Shown here: one piece after another, positions 35,257 through 43,115 of the stretch | Layout of the letters: each line of letters starts with the position of its first letter | Position numbering within the stretch: the first letter of the stretch is position 1 | Origin: Neptunitalea chrysea | Lineage (GTDB): Bacteria > Bacteroidota > Bacteroidia > Flavobacteriales > Flavobacteriaceae | NCBI RefSeq assembly: GCF_027924145.1 | Contig: NZ_BRVP01000017.1 | Location: forward strand, 1 to 64,000 | Reading direction: 5' to 3' | Length of the DNA stretch: 64,000 nt | Notes under the pieces: model-generated | Seen by the model: only the letters and a program-made list of their open reading frames with translations | Told to the model about the DNA's origin: nothing | The model's database searches: none | Program-made: the position numbers and the translations under genes

Positions 35257-35931
35257 TTAATTGGTTAGTTGAATTTTATTTTCAATTGTTGATGCTCCGC
35301 TAACAATATCCATAATCGGAGTTTTCATCATCATAGCTTTTTTAGATTTAGATAATCTGGCTGTTCTATTACTAAAAGATTTAACAGTATTATCAAACCT
35401 GTAAATAAGAGTATAACTAGCATTATCTAGTACCTTTTTATCATCATCTTTCAATGACCTAACAGAGTTTTTAAGATTATCCTTAAATCCATAATATCTA
35501 GAAAAAAGTTGTTTTCCCACATCAAAGCTATATGATTTAAACGTTCCTTTAGAACGTTGTTTATCCCATAACTTTTGTACAAAGTCATTGATATTAGCCA
35601 CTTCTTTAAAGTCGCAACTTAACGATACTATATATGAGTCTAAATTTAGCTTATATGTTACATTAGAGATCCCTTCAGAAGCATTTAAATCGCTTACCAA
35701 CTCTTCTATGTGCTCTTTAATATCTTTCTTAGAAGGCACCTTATGCCCCTGTATAGTGTCTAATAACATAACAGACGCCAATTTACTCTTACTCTGACTA
35801 GCATTTAGAGTAAGCTGTAAATTACCGGAACCATCTTTATGTAAGCTTAGTTCTTCTATAATTTCAAAACAGGAAGTGGTACTTATAAGTAGTACAAATA
35901 AGAAAAGTAATCGAAAAAAAAATGGTCTCAT
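35257..35931 (-). CDS. Lipoprotein of unknown function, first gene of envelope operon
   Basis: A 224-residue lipoprotein. The ATG at 35931 starts MRPFFFRLLFLFVLLISTTS followed by the lipobox Cys21. The TTG extension to 35952 overlaps a -7 promoter box and is rejected. The mature part starts FEIIEELSLHKDGSGNLQLT, a pattern seen in small exported beta-sandwich lipoproteins, then a mixed alpha/beta domain ending near a Lys/Met-rich KSKKAMMMKTP. No family recognised. First of three tightly packed genes (gaps of 2 and 0 bases). Confidence 0.75.
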   Translation of the reverse strand: MRPFFFRLLFLFVLLISTTSCFEIIEELSLHKDGSGNLQLTLNASQSKSKLASVMLLDTIQGHKVPSKKDIKEHIEELVSDLNASEGISNVTYKLNLDSYIVSLSCDFKEVANINDFVQKLWDKQRSKGTFKSYSFDVGKQLFSRYYGFKDNLKNSVRSLKDDDKKVLDNASYTLIYRFDNTVKSFSNRTARLSKSKKAMMMKTPIMDIVSGASTIENKIQLTN

Positions 35932-35949
35932 AGCGTCAGATAATCTTTC

Positions 35950-35957
35950 CAAAGATA
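35950..35957 (-). promoter_or_regulatory. -7 promoter box of the three-gene envelope operon
   Basis: The minus strand reads TATCTTTG, a perfect TAnnTTTG, 19 bases before the ATG at 35931 and just after the accC terminator. It supports the operon being transcribed independently of accC. Confidence 0.5.
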
Positions 35958-35977
35958 AAAATTTACCTGAACATAAT

Positions 35978-36000
35978 AAAAAAAAGCCCCAAGATGGGGC
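35978..36000 (-). terminator. Terminator of fabH-accB-accC
   Basis: GCCCCA (35986-35991) pairs with TGGGGC (35995-36000) over an AGA loop. Eight T's follow on the minus strand (35978-35985). It lies 15 bases after the accC stop. Confidence 0.85.
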
Positions 36001-36014
36001 CTTATTATAGTATA

Positions 36015-37361
36015 TTATTCTTTTTCTTTCATAGTAAATGTTTCCATAAACTTAGTGGTATAATTACCCGAAACATATGCCGGATCATCCATTAATTGTC
36101 TATGGAACGGGATAGTGGTTTTAATACCTTCTATCACAAACTCATCCAATGCTCTTTTCATTTTATTGATAGCTTCTTCTCTGGTTTGCGCAGTAGTAAT
36201 AAGCTTAGCAATCATTGAGTCGTAATTTGGTGGTATCACGTAATCACTATAAACGTGTGTATCTAAACGAACTCCGTGTCCGCCTGGTGCATGCAACGTA
36301 GTAATCTTACCAGGAGACGGTCTAAAATCATTATACGGATCTTCTGCATTAATTCTACATTCAATAGAGTGTAATTTAGGGAAATAGTTTTTACCAGAAA
36401 TTGGCACTCCCGAAGCAACTAAAATTTGCTCACGAATCAAATCGTAATCAATTACTTGTTCCGTAATAGGGTGCTCTACCTGAATACGGGTATTCATTTC
36501 CATGAAGTAGAAGTTTCTGTGCTTGTCTACTAAAAATTCAATAGTACCTGCACCTTCATATTTAATATACTCAGCAGCCTTCACTGCCGCTTCTCCCATT
36601 TGCATACGCAATTCATCTGTCATGAACGGAGAAGGTGTTTCTTCTGTTAATTTTTGGTGACGACGCTGAACAGAGCAATCTCTTTCAGATAAGTGACACG
36701 CTTTACCAAATTGATCACCCACCACCTGAATTTCAATGTGACGAGGTTCTTCAATAAGTTTTTCCATGTACATACCATCATTTCCAAAGGAAGCAGCTGC
36801 CTCTTGTCTGGCACTTTCCCAGGCTTTTAAGAGCTCTTCTTTCTTCCACACGGCACGCATCCCTTTACCACCACCACCGGCAGTAGCTTTTAACATTACA
36901 GGGAACCCCATGTTTACGGCAAGGCTTTCGGCCTCCTCATAAGACCCAATGATACCATCTGATCCTGGAACTGTAGGTACCCCAGCGGATTTCATAGTAG
37001 CTTTAGCGGTAGCCTTATCCCCCATTTTATCAATCATATCTGCAGATGCGCCAATAAACTTAATTCCGTGCTCAGCACAAATTCTTGAAAAATTAGCATT
37101 CTCAGATAAGAAACCATAACCAGGGTGAATTGCATCGGCATTCGTAATTTCTGCTGCTGCAATTATATTAGGTATCTTAAGGTATGAATCTTTACTAGGA
37201 CCGGGACCAATACAAACAGCTTCGTCTGCAAATCGTACGTGAAGACTTTCTGCGTCTACCGTAGAATATACAGCTACCGTTTTAATACCCATTTCTCTAC
37301 AAGTTCTAATAACTCGTAAAGCAATTTCTCCCCTGTTAGCTATTAATACTTTTTTAAACAT
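36015..37361 (-). CDS. accC: Acetyl-CoA carboxylase, biotin carboxylase subunit
   Basis: Carboxylates biotin on AccB using ATP and bicarbonate, the first step of fatty-acid synthesis. The 448-residue length is standard. Visible are the N-terminal [16 protein letters not shown], the ATP-grasp glycine loop [12 protein letters not shown], the catalytic [15 protein letters not shown] and the C-terminal ECRINAEDP. It lies 92 bases after accB on the same strand and ends in a strong terminator. Confidence 0.97.
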   Translation of the reverse strand: MFKKVLIANRGEIALRVIRTCREMGIKTVAVYSTVDAESLHVRFADEAVCIGPGPSKDSYLKIPNIIAAAEITNADAIHPGYGFLSENANFSRICAEHGIKFIGASADMIDKMGDKATAKATMKSAGVPTVPGSDGIIGSYEEAESLAVNMGFPVMLKATAGGGGKGMRAVWKKEELLKAWESARQEAAASFGNDGMYMEKLIEEPRHIEIQVVGDQFGKACHLSERDCSVQRRHQKLTEETPSPFMTDELRMQMGEAAVKAAEYIKYEGAGTIEFLVDKHRNFYFMEMNTRIQVEHPITEQVIDYDLIREQILVASGVPISGKNYFPKLHSIECRINAEDPYNDFRPSPGKITTLHAPGGHGVRLDTHVYSDYVIPPNYDSMIAKLITTAQTREEAINKMKRALDEFVIEGIKTTIPFHRQLMDDPAYVSGNYTTKFMETFTMKEKE

Positions 37362-37453
37362 CTTTAGAAATCTTAAATGTTAATTGTTATTTTTTTAAAT
37401 ACTTCGTATCCGGTATGTGTTGACTACCGAACGAATACAATCATTTAAAATTC

Positions 37454-37942
37454 TTAAGATGGATCTACTAAGAATAAAGGTTGATCGAATTCTACTGGAC
37501 TTGAATCGTCGACTAATACTTTAACAATTTTACCAGAAACCTCAGATTCTATTTCGTTAAATAGTTTCATAGCTTCAATTACGCAAAGAACATCTCCCGT
37601 AGAAATAGAAGTACCAACTTCTACAAATGCAGGCTTATCAGGAGAAGGCTTTCTATAGAATGTACCTATGATAGGAGATTTTACAGTAATATATTTAGCA
37701 TTATCATCTTCTTTGCTTGGTGCAGGTGCAACAGGCGCGGCAGGTGCAGCTGGCGCAGCTTGAACAGGTGCCTGAGCCATTGGCTGTGCCATAGGCATTT
37801 GCTGAAATACCACTCCTTCAGCTTTAGCATCATCAGCACCAGTTTTAATGGTAATTTTTACATCCTCCATCTCCAGTTTTACTTCACTGGCGCCAGATTT
37901 GGCAACAAATTTAATCAGATTTTGAATATCCTTAATATCCAT
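37454..37942 (-). CDS. accB: Acetyl-CoA carboxylase, biotin carboxyl carrier protein
   Basis: A 162-residue biotin carrier. The N-terminal domain (1-40) is followed by an Ala/Pro/Gln/Met linker (about 48-78) and the biotinyl domain with CVIEAMKLFNE, where K126 is the biotinylation site. The GTFYRKPSPDKPAF thumb is present, as in bacterial AccB. It starts 16 bases after fabH and precedes accC. Confidence 0.97.
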   Translation of the reverse strand: MDIKDIQNLIKFVAKSGASEVKLEMEDVKITIKTGADDAKAEGVVFQQMPMAQPMAQAPVQAAPAAPAAPVAPAPSKEDDNAKYITVKSPIIGTFYRKPSPDKPAFVEVGTSISTGDVLCVIEAMKLFNEIESEVSGKIVKVLVDDSSPVEFDQPLFLVDPS

Positions 37943-37958
37943 AATTTTAGGTTTTGTT

Positions 37959-38954
37959 TTAAGAATTATAAGCCCATTTTAAATAAATAGACCCCCAAGT
38001 GAACCCTCCACCAAAAGCAGCAAAGACTAAATTATCGCCTTTGTTTAGTTGCTTCTCATAATCGTTAAGTAATAAAGGTAACGTTGCAGAGGTAGTATTT
38101 CCGTATTTGTGTATGTTAATCATTACTTTATTCTCTGAAACCCCCATACGCTGGGCAGTTGCATCAATAATACGTCTGTTGGCCTGGTGCGGTACTAACC
38201 ATGATACATCTTCTTGTGTAAGCTGGTTACGCGTCATTATTTTTTCGGCCACATCAGCCATGTTAGAAACAGCATGTTTAAATACGTTTCTTCCATCCTG
38301 AAATACATAATGTTGTTTATTCTGAACAGTTTCTAAAGAAGGTGGTAATAAAGATCCTCCTGCTTCAATTTTCAAGAATTCTCTTCCAATACCGTCACTT
38401 CTTAAGTACTCATCTACAAATCCGATGTGTTCGTCATTAGGCTCAAACAATACCGCTCCCGCTCCATCACCAAAAATGATACAAGTAGCTCGGTCTGTAT
38501 AATCTAATATAGATGACATTTTATCGGCACCAATTAATAATACCTTTTTATATCTTCCGGATTGGATGTAGCTAGCAGCTGAAGACATTCCATACAAAAA
38601 GCTGGAACATGCCGCTTGAAGATCAAAAGCAAATGCATTTACAGCACCTATTTCAGAGGCCACATATGCTGCAGTAGCAGCTACGGGCATATCGGGTGTA
38701 GCAGTAGCCACAATTATTAAATCTATTTCTTCCGCTTTAATGCCTCTCTTCTCCAAAAGATTTTCGGCTGCTTTAATAGCTAAAAACGAAGTTCCTTTAG
38801 AAGAATCTTTCAAAATTCTTCTTTCTTTAATACCAGTTCTAGTGGTTATCCACTCGTCGTTAGTATCAACCATTGTCTCTAAAATGGCATTGGTTAATAC
38901 GTAATCAGGCACATAAGCTCCTACAGCGGTAATAGCTGCTGTTATTTTATTCAT
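37959..38954 (-). CDS. fabH: 3-oxoacyl-ACP synthase III (KAS III)
   Basis: Condenses an acyl-CoA primer with malonyl-ACP to begin fatty-acid chains. The 331-residue protein carries the full triad: Cys116 in LQAACSSF, His in VPHQANRRII and Asn in KYGNTTSAT. The C-terminal GGGFTWGSIYLKW is typical. It is the first gene of fabH-accB-accC, with its own promoter at 38988-39020. Confidence 0.97.
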   Translation of the reverse strand: MNKITAAITAVGAYVPDYVLTNAILETMVDTNDEWITTRTGIKERRILKDSSKGTSFLAIKAAENLLEKRGIKAEEIDLIIVATATPDMPVAATAAYVASEIGAVNAFAFDLQAACSSFLYGMSSAASYIQSGRYKKVLLIGADKMSSILDYTDRATCIIFGDGAGAVLFEPNDEHIGFVDEYLRSDGIGREFLKIEAGGSLLPPSLETVQNKQHYVFQDGRNVFKHAVSNMADVAEKIMTRNQLTQEDVSWLVPHQANRRIIDATAQRMGVSENKVMINIHKYGNTTSATLPLLLNDYEKQLNKGDNLVFAAFGGGFTWGSIYLKWAYNS

Positions 38955-38987
38955 ACAAATAGTTTTTCAAAAAAAGCAAAACAGGCG

Positions 38988-39020
38988 CAAAATTAGGTGA
39001 AAATAGTAAAAAATCACCAA
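38988..39020 (-). promoter_or_regulatory. Promoter of fabH-accB-accC
   Basis: On the minus strand TTG (39018-39020) and TAATTTTG (38988-38995) are separated by 22 bases, matching the Bacteroidota promoter. It lies 34 bases before the fabH ATG and downstream of the rpmF terminator, so fabH is independently transcribed. Confidence 0.6.
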
Positions 39021-39066
39021 TTTTCTTTGCAAAAAGAGTTTTTTTCAATCACTTCCGTATCTTAAC

Positions 39067-39096
39067 AAAAAACTCTCACAAATGTGAGAGTTTTTT
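39067..39096 (-). terminator. Terminator of the DUF177-rpmF unit
   Basis: CTCTCAC pairs with GTGAGAG (39073-39079 and 39084-39090, loop AAAT), flanked by A6 on the left and T6 on the right. It can stop transcription on either strand, and sits 18 bases after the rpmF stop. Confidence 0.85.
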
Positions 39097-39113
39097 CAAT
39101 GCTTTTTTAAAAA

Positions 39114-39311
39114 TTAAGCTACTTCTTCCTCAGTGTTATCAATTAACACTTGACCTCTGTAATATAATTTTCCTTCGTGCCAGTGTGCTCTGTGATAAAG
39201 GTGAGACTCTCCTGTAGTAGGATCAATAGCTACTTGAGGAACAGATGCTTTGTAGTGCGTTCTTCTCTTATCTCTTCTGGTTTTTGATATCTTTCTTTTA
39301 GGATGTGCCAT
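39114..39311 (-). CDS. rpmF: 50S ribosomal protein L32
   Basis: A 65-residue basic ribosomal protein starting [20 protein letters not shown], the L32 signature. The zinc-binding cysteines found in some L32 proteins are absent, so this is the cysteine-free form common in Bacteroidota. The acidic C-terminal end (DNTEEEVA) is also typical there. It begins 9 bases after the DUF177 gene. Confidence 0.97.
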   Translation of the reverse strand: MAHPKRKISKTRRDKRRTHYKASVPQVAIDPTTGESHLYHRAHWHEGKLYYRGQVLIDNTEEEVA

Positions 39312-39320
39312 CGTTCAATC

Positions 39321-39860
39321 TTATTTATCCGTTAATAGTTTTTTTAGCGTATTCCATCGAGGATCAATATCATCCTCTTCATTTGTCTCATTTTGTTCTT
39401 TCGGCTGAAGCTCTTCAAGCTTCTCTAATATCTCCGATGATAATGTCCCATTTTCTACTCCTGGATGAACACGTTTTACAGGCACCGATAACACAATCAT
39501 TTCATATAAGTATTGTGCTATATTTACCTGATATTCTCCATGAGGAATAATGAGCATTTCTTCATTATCGTCATTATATTCTTCACCAAACTTAACTACC
39601 AGTAAAAGATTACCTTTTATAGGCAAATCAAAAGGTTCACTGGAAACATCGCAATTTACATTTACAGTACCCTTCGATTTAAAATGCAACTCAAGCATCG
39701 AGTTTTTCTTATCTAAAACTACCGATACTTCAATTCGTGCTTCGTTAAATTCAGTAAAATCAAATAACTCAAAGAACTTATTATCAATCGAATACCGAAA
39801 CTGATGTTTTCCTTCTTTTAAACCTACAAAAGGAATAACATATTCCTTAAATTTATCCAT
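39321..39860 (-). CDS. DUF177 / YceD-family protein
   Basis: A 179-residue protein of the YceD family, nearly always encoded beside rpmF and linked to 23S rRNA processing in plants and ribosome assembly in bacteria. The family core is CDVSSEPFDLPIKGNLLLVV with a single Cys, followed by an acidic stretch EEYNDDNEEML and the late NETNEEDDIDPRWNTLKKLL. The last segment matches the conserved D-P-R-W-x-x-L-x-x-L end. It is cytoplasmic and cotranscribed with rpmF (9-base gap). Confidence 0.92.
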   Translation of the reverse strand: MDKFKEYVIPFVGLKEGKHQFRYSIDNKFFELFDFTEFNEARIEVSVVLDKKNSMLELHFKSKGTVNVNCDVSSEPFDLPIKGNLLLVVKFGEEYNDDNEEMLIIPHGEYQVNIAQYLYEMIVLSVPVKRVHPGVENGTLSSEILEKLEELQPKEQNETNEEDDIDPRWNTLKKLLTDK

Positions 39861-39882
39861 CTCAACAACAGTTTAGAGCATG

Positions 39883-39890
39883 CAAAGATA
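39883..39890 (-). promoter_or_regulatory. -7 promoter box of DUF177-rpmF
   Basis: The minus strand reads TATCTTTG, a perfect TAnnTTTG, 22 bases before the DUF177 ATG and in the gap after pdxA. No -33 TTG is found at the usual distance. Confidence 0.45.
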
Positions 39891-39941
39891 TAAAATTTTA
39901 TTTATGCTGATAATTTTATCAACATTTTTTTACCTCCATTG

Positions 39942-40985
39942 TTAATTATCGGCTTTAACTAATGGGTTTGCACTTAGTAATTTATAATCTTTTCTATTTC
40001 TATATATCTTAATAGCTGCAAAAACAGCCTCGGCAAATGACGATGCATCGGCCTCTCCTTTACCTGCAATTCCATATGCAGTTCCGTGGTCTGGGGAGGT
40101 TCTCACTTTACTTAAACCTGCGGTATAGTTAACCCCTTTTCCAAAAGAAAGGGTTTTAAAAGGTATTAATCCCTGATCGTGATAGGCAGCAATTACGGCA
40201 TCAAACTGTTCATAAGAGTCAGACCCAAAAAAACTATCTGCCGCATATGGGCCAAAAACCATTTTACCACTCTCAAATAATTTCTTAATGGTTGGTTTCA
40301 TTACCACATCATCTTCATTACCTATTACACCATTATCTCCACTATGCGGATTAATTCCTAACATAGCAATTTTTGGCTTACGAATAGAAAAATCTTGAAT
40401 CAAACATTTTTCCACCGTTGCAATTTTCTTTTCAATAAGCTCTGCGGTAATAGTCGCTGCTACATCCTTTACTGCAACATGATCTGTTAGTAAACCAATA
40501 CGTAGCGTATCAGATATCATAAACATTAAACTATCTCCTTCTAACTCGGTAGCTAAATAATCTGTATGCCCCGGAAAATGAAATTCTTCATTTTGTATGT
40601 TCGATTTATTAATAGGTGCAGTTACTAACACATCTATCTCATCTGCCTTTAAAGAAGCTACTGCAGATTTTAATGACTGTAACGCCACTGTACCTCCTGC
40701 TTTTGTTTCTTGTCCAAATTCTACATTTGGCACATCTTTAATAGCATTTACAATATTTAGTTTACCATCTACAGCTTCAGATGCTTTTGCTATTCCAACA
40801 AAATTGGTACCTAGCTTGAATACTTTTTTCTGAAACGAAAATGTTTTGGTAGCACCAAAAATAACTGGTGTACAAAACTCCATCATTCTCGCATCTTCAA
40901 AAGTTTTTAGGATCACCTCTATGCCTATTCCATTTAAGTCTCCTATTGATATACCAACCTTTATTTTATTCTCTTTTTCACTCAT
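39942..40985 (-). CDS. pdxA: 4-hydroxythreonine-4-phosphate dehydrogenase
   Basis: Oxidises 4-phosphohydroxy-threonine in pyridoxal 5'-phosphate synthesis. The 347-residue protein has the start ISIGDLNGIGIEVILK. The metal-binding His residues are in FPGHTDYLA, LGINPHSGDNG and AYHDQGLIPFK. The substrate loop TSPDHGTAYGIAG is also present. It is divergent from ribE and probably the first gene of a unit reaching toward DUF177-rpmF. Confidence 0.96.
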   Translation of the reverse strand: MSEKENKIKVGISIGDLNGIGIEVILKTFEDARMMEFCTPVIFGATKTFSFQKKVFKLGTNFVGIAKASEAVDGKLNIVNAIKDVPNVEFGQETKAGGTVALQSLKSAVASLKADEIDVLVTAPINKSNIQNEEFHFPGHTDYLATELEGDSLMFMISDTLRIGLLTDHVAVKDVAATITAELIEKKIATVEKCLIQDFSIRKPKIAMLGINPHSGDNGVIGNEDDVVMKPTIKKLFESGKMVFGPYAADSFFGSDSYEQFDAVIAAYHDQGLIPFKTLSFGKGVNYTAGLSKVRTSPDHGTAYGIAGKGEADASSFAEAVFAAIKIYRNRKDYKLLSANPLVKADN

Positions 40986-41034
40986 ATAATTATCTTTTCT
41001 TAAATAACGTCATTAACTCTCCAACAACATTTAC

Positions 41035-41042
41035 TATTTTTG
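41035..41042 (+). promoter_or_regulatory. -7 promoter box of ribE
   Basis: A perfect TATTTTTG lies 42 bases before the ATG at 41085. It overlaps the start of the longer open frame (41040), so it supports the downstream start for riboflavin synthase. No -33 TTG is visible. Confidence 0.45.
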
Positions 41043-41084
41043 ATTTTTAAAGCTAGTACAAAATTAATTAAATATATTAATAAT

Positions 41085-41678
41085 ATGTTTACCGGAATAA
41101 TAGAACAATTAGGAATTGTTTCAGATCTTAAAAAAGAAGCTGAAAATTTACACATAACAGTAAAAACTCCATTAACCACCGAACTTAAAATAGACCAGAG
41201 TGTTGCTCACAATGGTGTTTGTTTAACCGTTGTTGGTATTGAAAGAGATACGTATACCGTAACTGCTATTAAAGAAACCTTAGACAAAACTAACTTAAAC
41301 ACCTTACAACTAGGCGATGAAATTAATTTAGAAAGAGCCATGATTATTGGCAATCGCTTAGACGGACATATTGTACAAGGGCATGTAGACCAAACTGCTG
41401 TATGTACAGATATAATTCCACAAGACGGGAGCACTGTTTTTAGCTTTGAGTATAATGCAGCATTAAAAAACATTACTATTGAAAAAGGATCTATAACTGT
41501 TAACGGCACAAGCTTAACTGTTATTAACTCACAAAAAAACAGCTTTAGTGTGGCTATAATACCTTATACTTTTGAAAACACCGTATTCAAAAATTTTAAA
41601 AAGGGAAGTATTGTTAATCTGGAATTTGATGTAGTTGGAAAATATATTGCCAGATTACAGCAGTTTAATTATTTGTAA
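41085..41678 (+). CDS. ribE: Riboflavin synthase, alpha chain
   Basis: Dismutates two 6,7-dimethyl-8-ribityllumazine molecules to riboflavin. The 197-residue protein starts MFTGIIEQLGIV, the invariant N-terminus, which fixes the start at 41085. Two lumazine-binding repeats follow (about 1-90 and 98-190), each with an S/N-G-x-x-L-T-V pattern: AHNGVCLTV and VNGTSLTV; the GHVDQTA motif joins them. The last codons form one arm of a hairpin shared with the convergent gene. Confidence 0.96.
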   Translation: MFTGIIEQLGIVSDLKKEAENLHITVKTPLTTELKIDQSVAHNGVCLTVVGIERDTYTVTAIKETLDKTNLNTLQLGDEINLERAMIIGNRLDGHIVQGHVDQTAVCTDIIPQDGSTVFSFEYNAALKNITIEKGSITVNGTSLTVINSQKNSFSVAIIPYTFENTVFKNFKKGSIVNLEFDVVGKYIARLQQFNYL

Positions 41679-41691
41679 TAATTAAACTGCT
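41659..41691. terminator. Hairpin spanning both convergent stop codons
   Basis: AGCAGTTTAATTATT (41659-41673) pairs perfectly with 41677-41691 over 15 bp around a TGT loop. It includes the final codons and stop of ribE and, on the other strand, of the small PID-CTERM gene. It may end transcription from both sides, though flanking T runs are weak. Confidence 0.6.
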
Positions 41692-41879
41692 CTTTGTTTA
41701 CTTGTATAAACTTTAACTCCATATAGTAACCCAATAACAAATACCGGAATTACCCATGCATCAATTGGTAAACCCACAGGTACCGGAGCACTTGTTGGTT
41801 GCGGAACTGGAGGAATATTATCTCCAAAAACTGCCACACTAAAAAGCATAGCTATTAAAACATTTATCTTAGTACTCAT
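41682..41879 (-). CDS. Small PID-CTERM-type membrane protein
   Basis: 65 residues from the ATG at 41879. It has a signal-type N-terminus (MSTKINVLIAMLFSVAVFG) and a Pro-rich linker (PPVPQPTSAPVP). Next come the motif GLPID, a membrane helix (AWVIPVFVIGLLYGVKVY) and a basic tail (TSKQRAV). This is the arrangement of the PID-CTERM protein-sorting domain described for flavobacterial small proteins. It is likely anchored and perhaps processed. The frame extends to 41906 but the extra N-terminus lacks signal features. Confidence 0.7.
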   Translation of the reverse strand: MSTKINVLIAMLFSVAVFGDNIPPVPQPTSAPVPVGLPIDAWVIPVFVIGLLYGVKVYTSKQRAV

Positions 41880-42128
41880 ATACATACAGTAACAAACTAA
41901 ATACAAAATTAGAAATATTTTTAGACGTAGCGTTAAAAAATCGTCTAAGAACCATAAAATTTAGGTAAAGTTTATATTTCAATCGGTGAACAACAAATTA
42001 TCCGTATCCGAAAAAAACATCGCTTTTCAGATTTAAAAACCACTATATTTTATTTATTCGTAATTTTTACCCCTATTTTCAATACCTCCTCTTAAAAAAC
42101 ACAAGATCATTTTTTCATTTTCATAAAA

Positions 42129-42163
42129 TTGACTAGGATTTTAAAATAAAACCTATATATTTG
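42129..42163 (+). promoter_or_regulatory. Promoter of the kdu/uxa operon
   Basis: A perfect -7 box TATATTTG (42156-42163) lies 24 bases after a TTG (42129-42131). The box overlaps the left end of the 20-bp palindrome at 42161-42180, so a bound repressor would cover the transcription start. Confidence 0.65.
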
Positions 42164-42180
42164 TGTAATCGATTACACAA
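42161..42180. promoter_or_regulatory. LacI-family operator upstream of kduI
   Basis: TTGTGTAATC followed by its exact complement is a perfect 20-bp palindrome (22 bp including flanks). Central CG and 2-fold symmetry are typical of LacI-family operators. The core TGTAATCGATTACA (42164-42177) recurs at 53211-53224 and, with one change per half, at 53038-53051. It lies 13 bases before the kduI ATG. Confidence 0.8.
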
Positions 42181-42193
42181 AACTTCGTTTATC

Positions 42194-43030
42194 ATGACAA
42201 AACACGAATTTAGATATGCATCTCACCCTGTAGACGCCAGATCTTATGGAACAGATGAATTACGGAATCATTTTCTTATAGAAACCTTATTTACAGCAAA
42301 CACTATTTCATTAACCTATTCTATGTATGACAGGTACATTGTGGGTGGTGCAATGCCTGCTTCAGAACCTTTAAAACTTGAAACCATTCCTTATTTAAAA
42401 TCTGAAAATTTCTTAGATAGAAGAGAAATGGGAATTATAAATGTTGGTGGTAAAGGTAAGGTAACTGTAGATGGTGACGTTTTTGAACTTGCTAAAAAAG
42501 AAGCTTTATACATAGGTAAAGAATGTAAAGAAGTACTTTTTGAAAATGTAGACGGAGAACAAGCTTTATTCTATATCAACTCTGCTCCTGCTCATAAAAA
42601 GTTTCCAAATAAGAAAGTAGGGAAAGAAGATGCTGAAGTTATTGAACTTGGCGATGAAAAATATGCTAACAAACGTATCTTGAATAAATTATTGGTAAAT
42701 AGTATTGTAGAAACCTGTCAGTTACAAATGGGACTAACAGAATTATTATCTGGAAATGTTTGGAATACCATGCCAGCACATACCCACAGCAGACGTATGG
42801 AGGCTTACTTCTATTTTGATTTAGAAGAAGGACAAACCGTTTCTCATTTCATGGGAGAACCAGAGCACACACGACACATTTTTATGCAAAGCAATCAGGC
42901 GGTATTGTCACCGGAATGGTCTATACACTCTGGTAGTGGCACATCTAACTACTCGTTTATTTGGGGTATGGCAGGTGAAAATCTAGATTACGGAGATATG
43001 GACTTTTGTGCACCTGATCAGTTAAAATAA
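42194..43030 (+). CDS. kduI: 5-dehydro-4-deoxy-D-glucuronate isomerase
   Basis: Isomerises 5-keto-4-deoxyuronate, formed from unsaturated galacturonate, to 3-deoxy-D-glycero-2,5-hexodiulosonate. From the ATG at 42194 the protein has 278 residues, the normal KduI length; an upstream extension would start inside the operator and is rejected. The cupin metal site is MPAHTHSRRMEAYFYF, with His, His and Glu ligands, plus a later His in the MQSNQAVLSPEWSIHSG strand. It opens the catabolic operon of the pectin locus. Confidence 0.96.
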   Translation: MTKHEFRYASHPVDARSYGTDELRNHFLIETLFTANTISLTYSMYDRYIVGGAMPASEPLKLETIPYLKSENFLDRREMGIINVGGKGKVTVDGDVFELAKKEALYIGKECKEVLFENVDGEQALFYINSAPAHKKFPNKKVGKEDAEVIELGDEKYANKRILNKLLVNSIVETCQLQMGLTELLSGNVWNTMPAHTHSRRMEAYFYFDLEEGQTVSHFMGEPEHTRHIFMQSNQAVLSPEWSIHSGSGTSNYSFIWGMAGENLDYGDMDFCAPDQLK

Positions 43031-43033
43031 CAG

Positions 43034-43098
43034 TAAACAACTTCGGAGCATGTACACGAAGAATATATAAGAATCAAATTTAAATCTCGATTATCGAG
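43034..43098 (+). repeat. Dispersed two-hairpin element, copy C
   Basis: A 65-bp element filling the kduI-kduD gap. The left part holds CTTCG...CGAAG as a stem, the right end the palindrome CTCGATTATCGAG (43086-43098). It matches copy B at 23 of its first 28 bases and copy A exactly over the last 19 bases, but is about 28 bp shorter in the middle. It is within an operon, so it is transcribed. Confidence 0.6.
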
Positions 43099-43115
43099 CA
43101 AAACCAAAACCAAGC

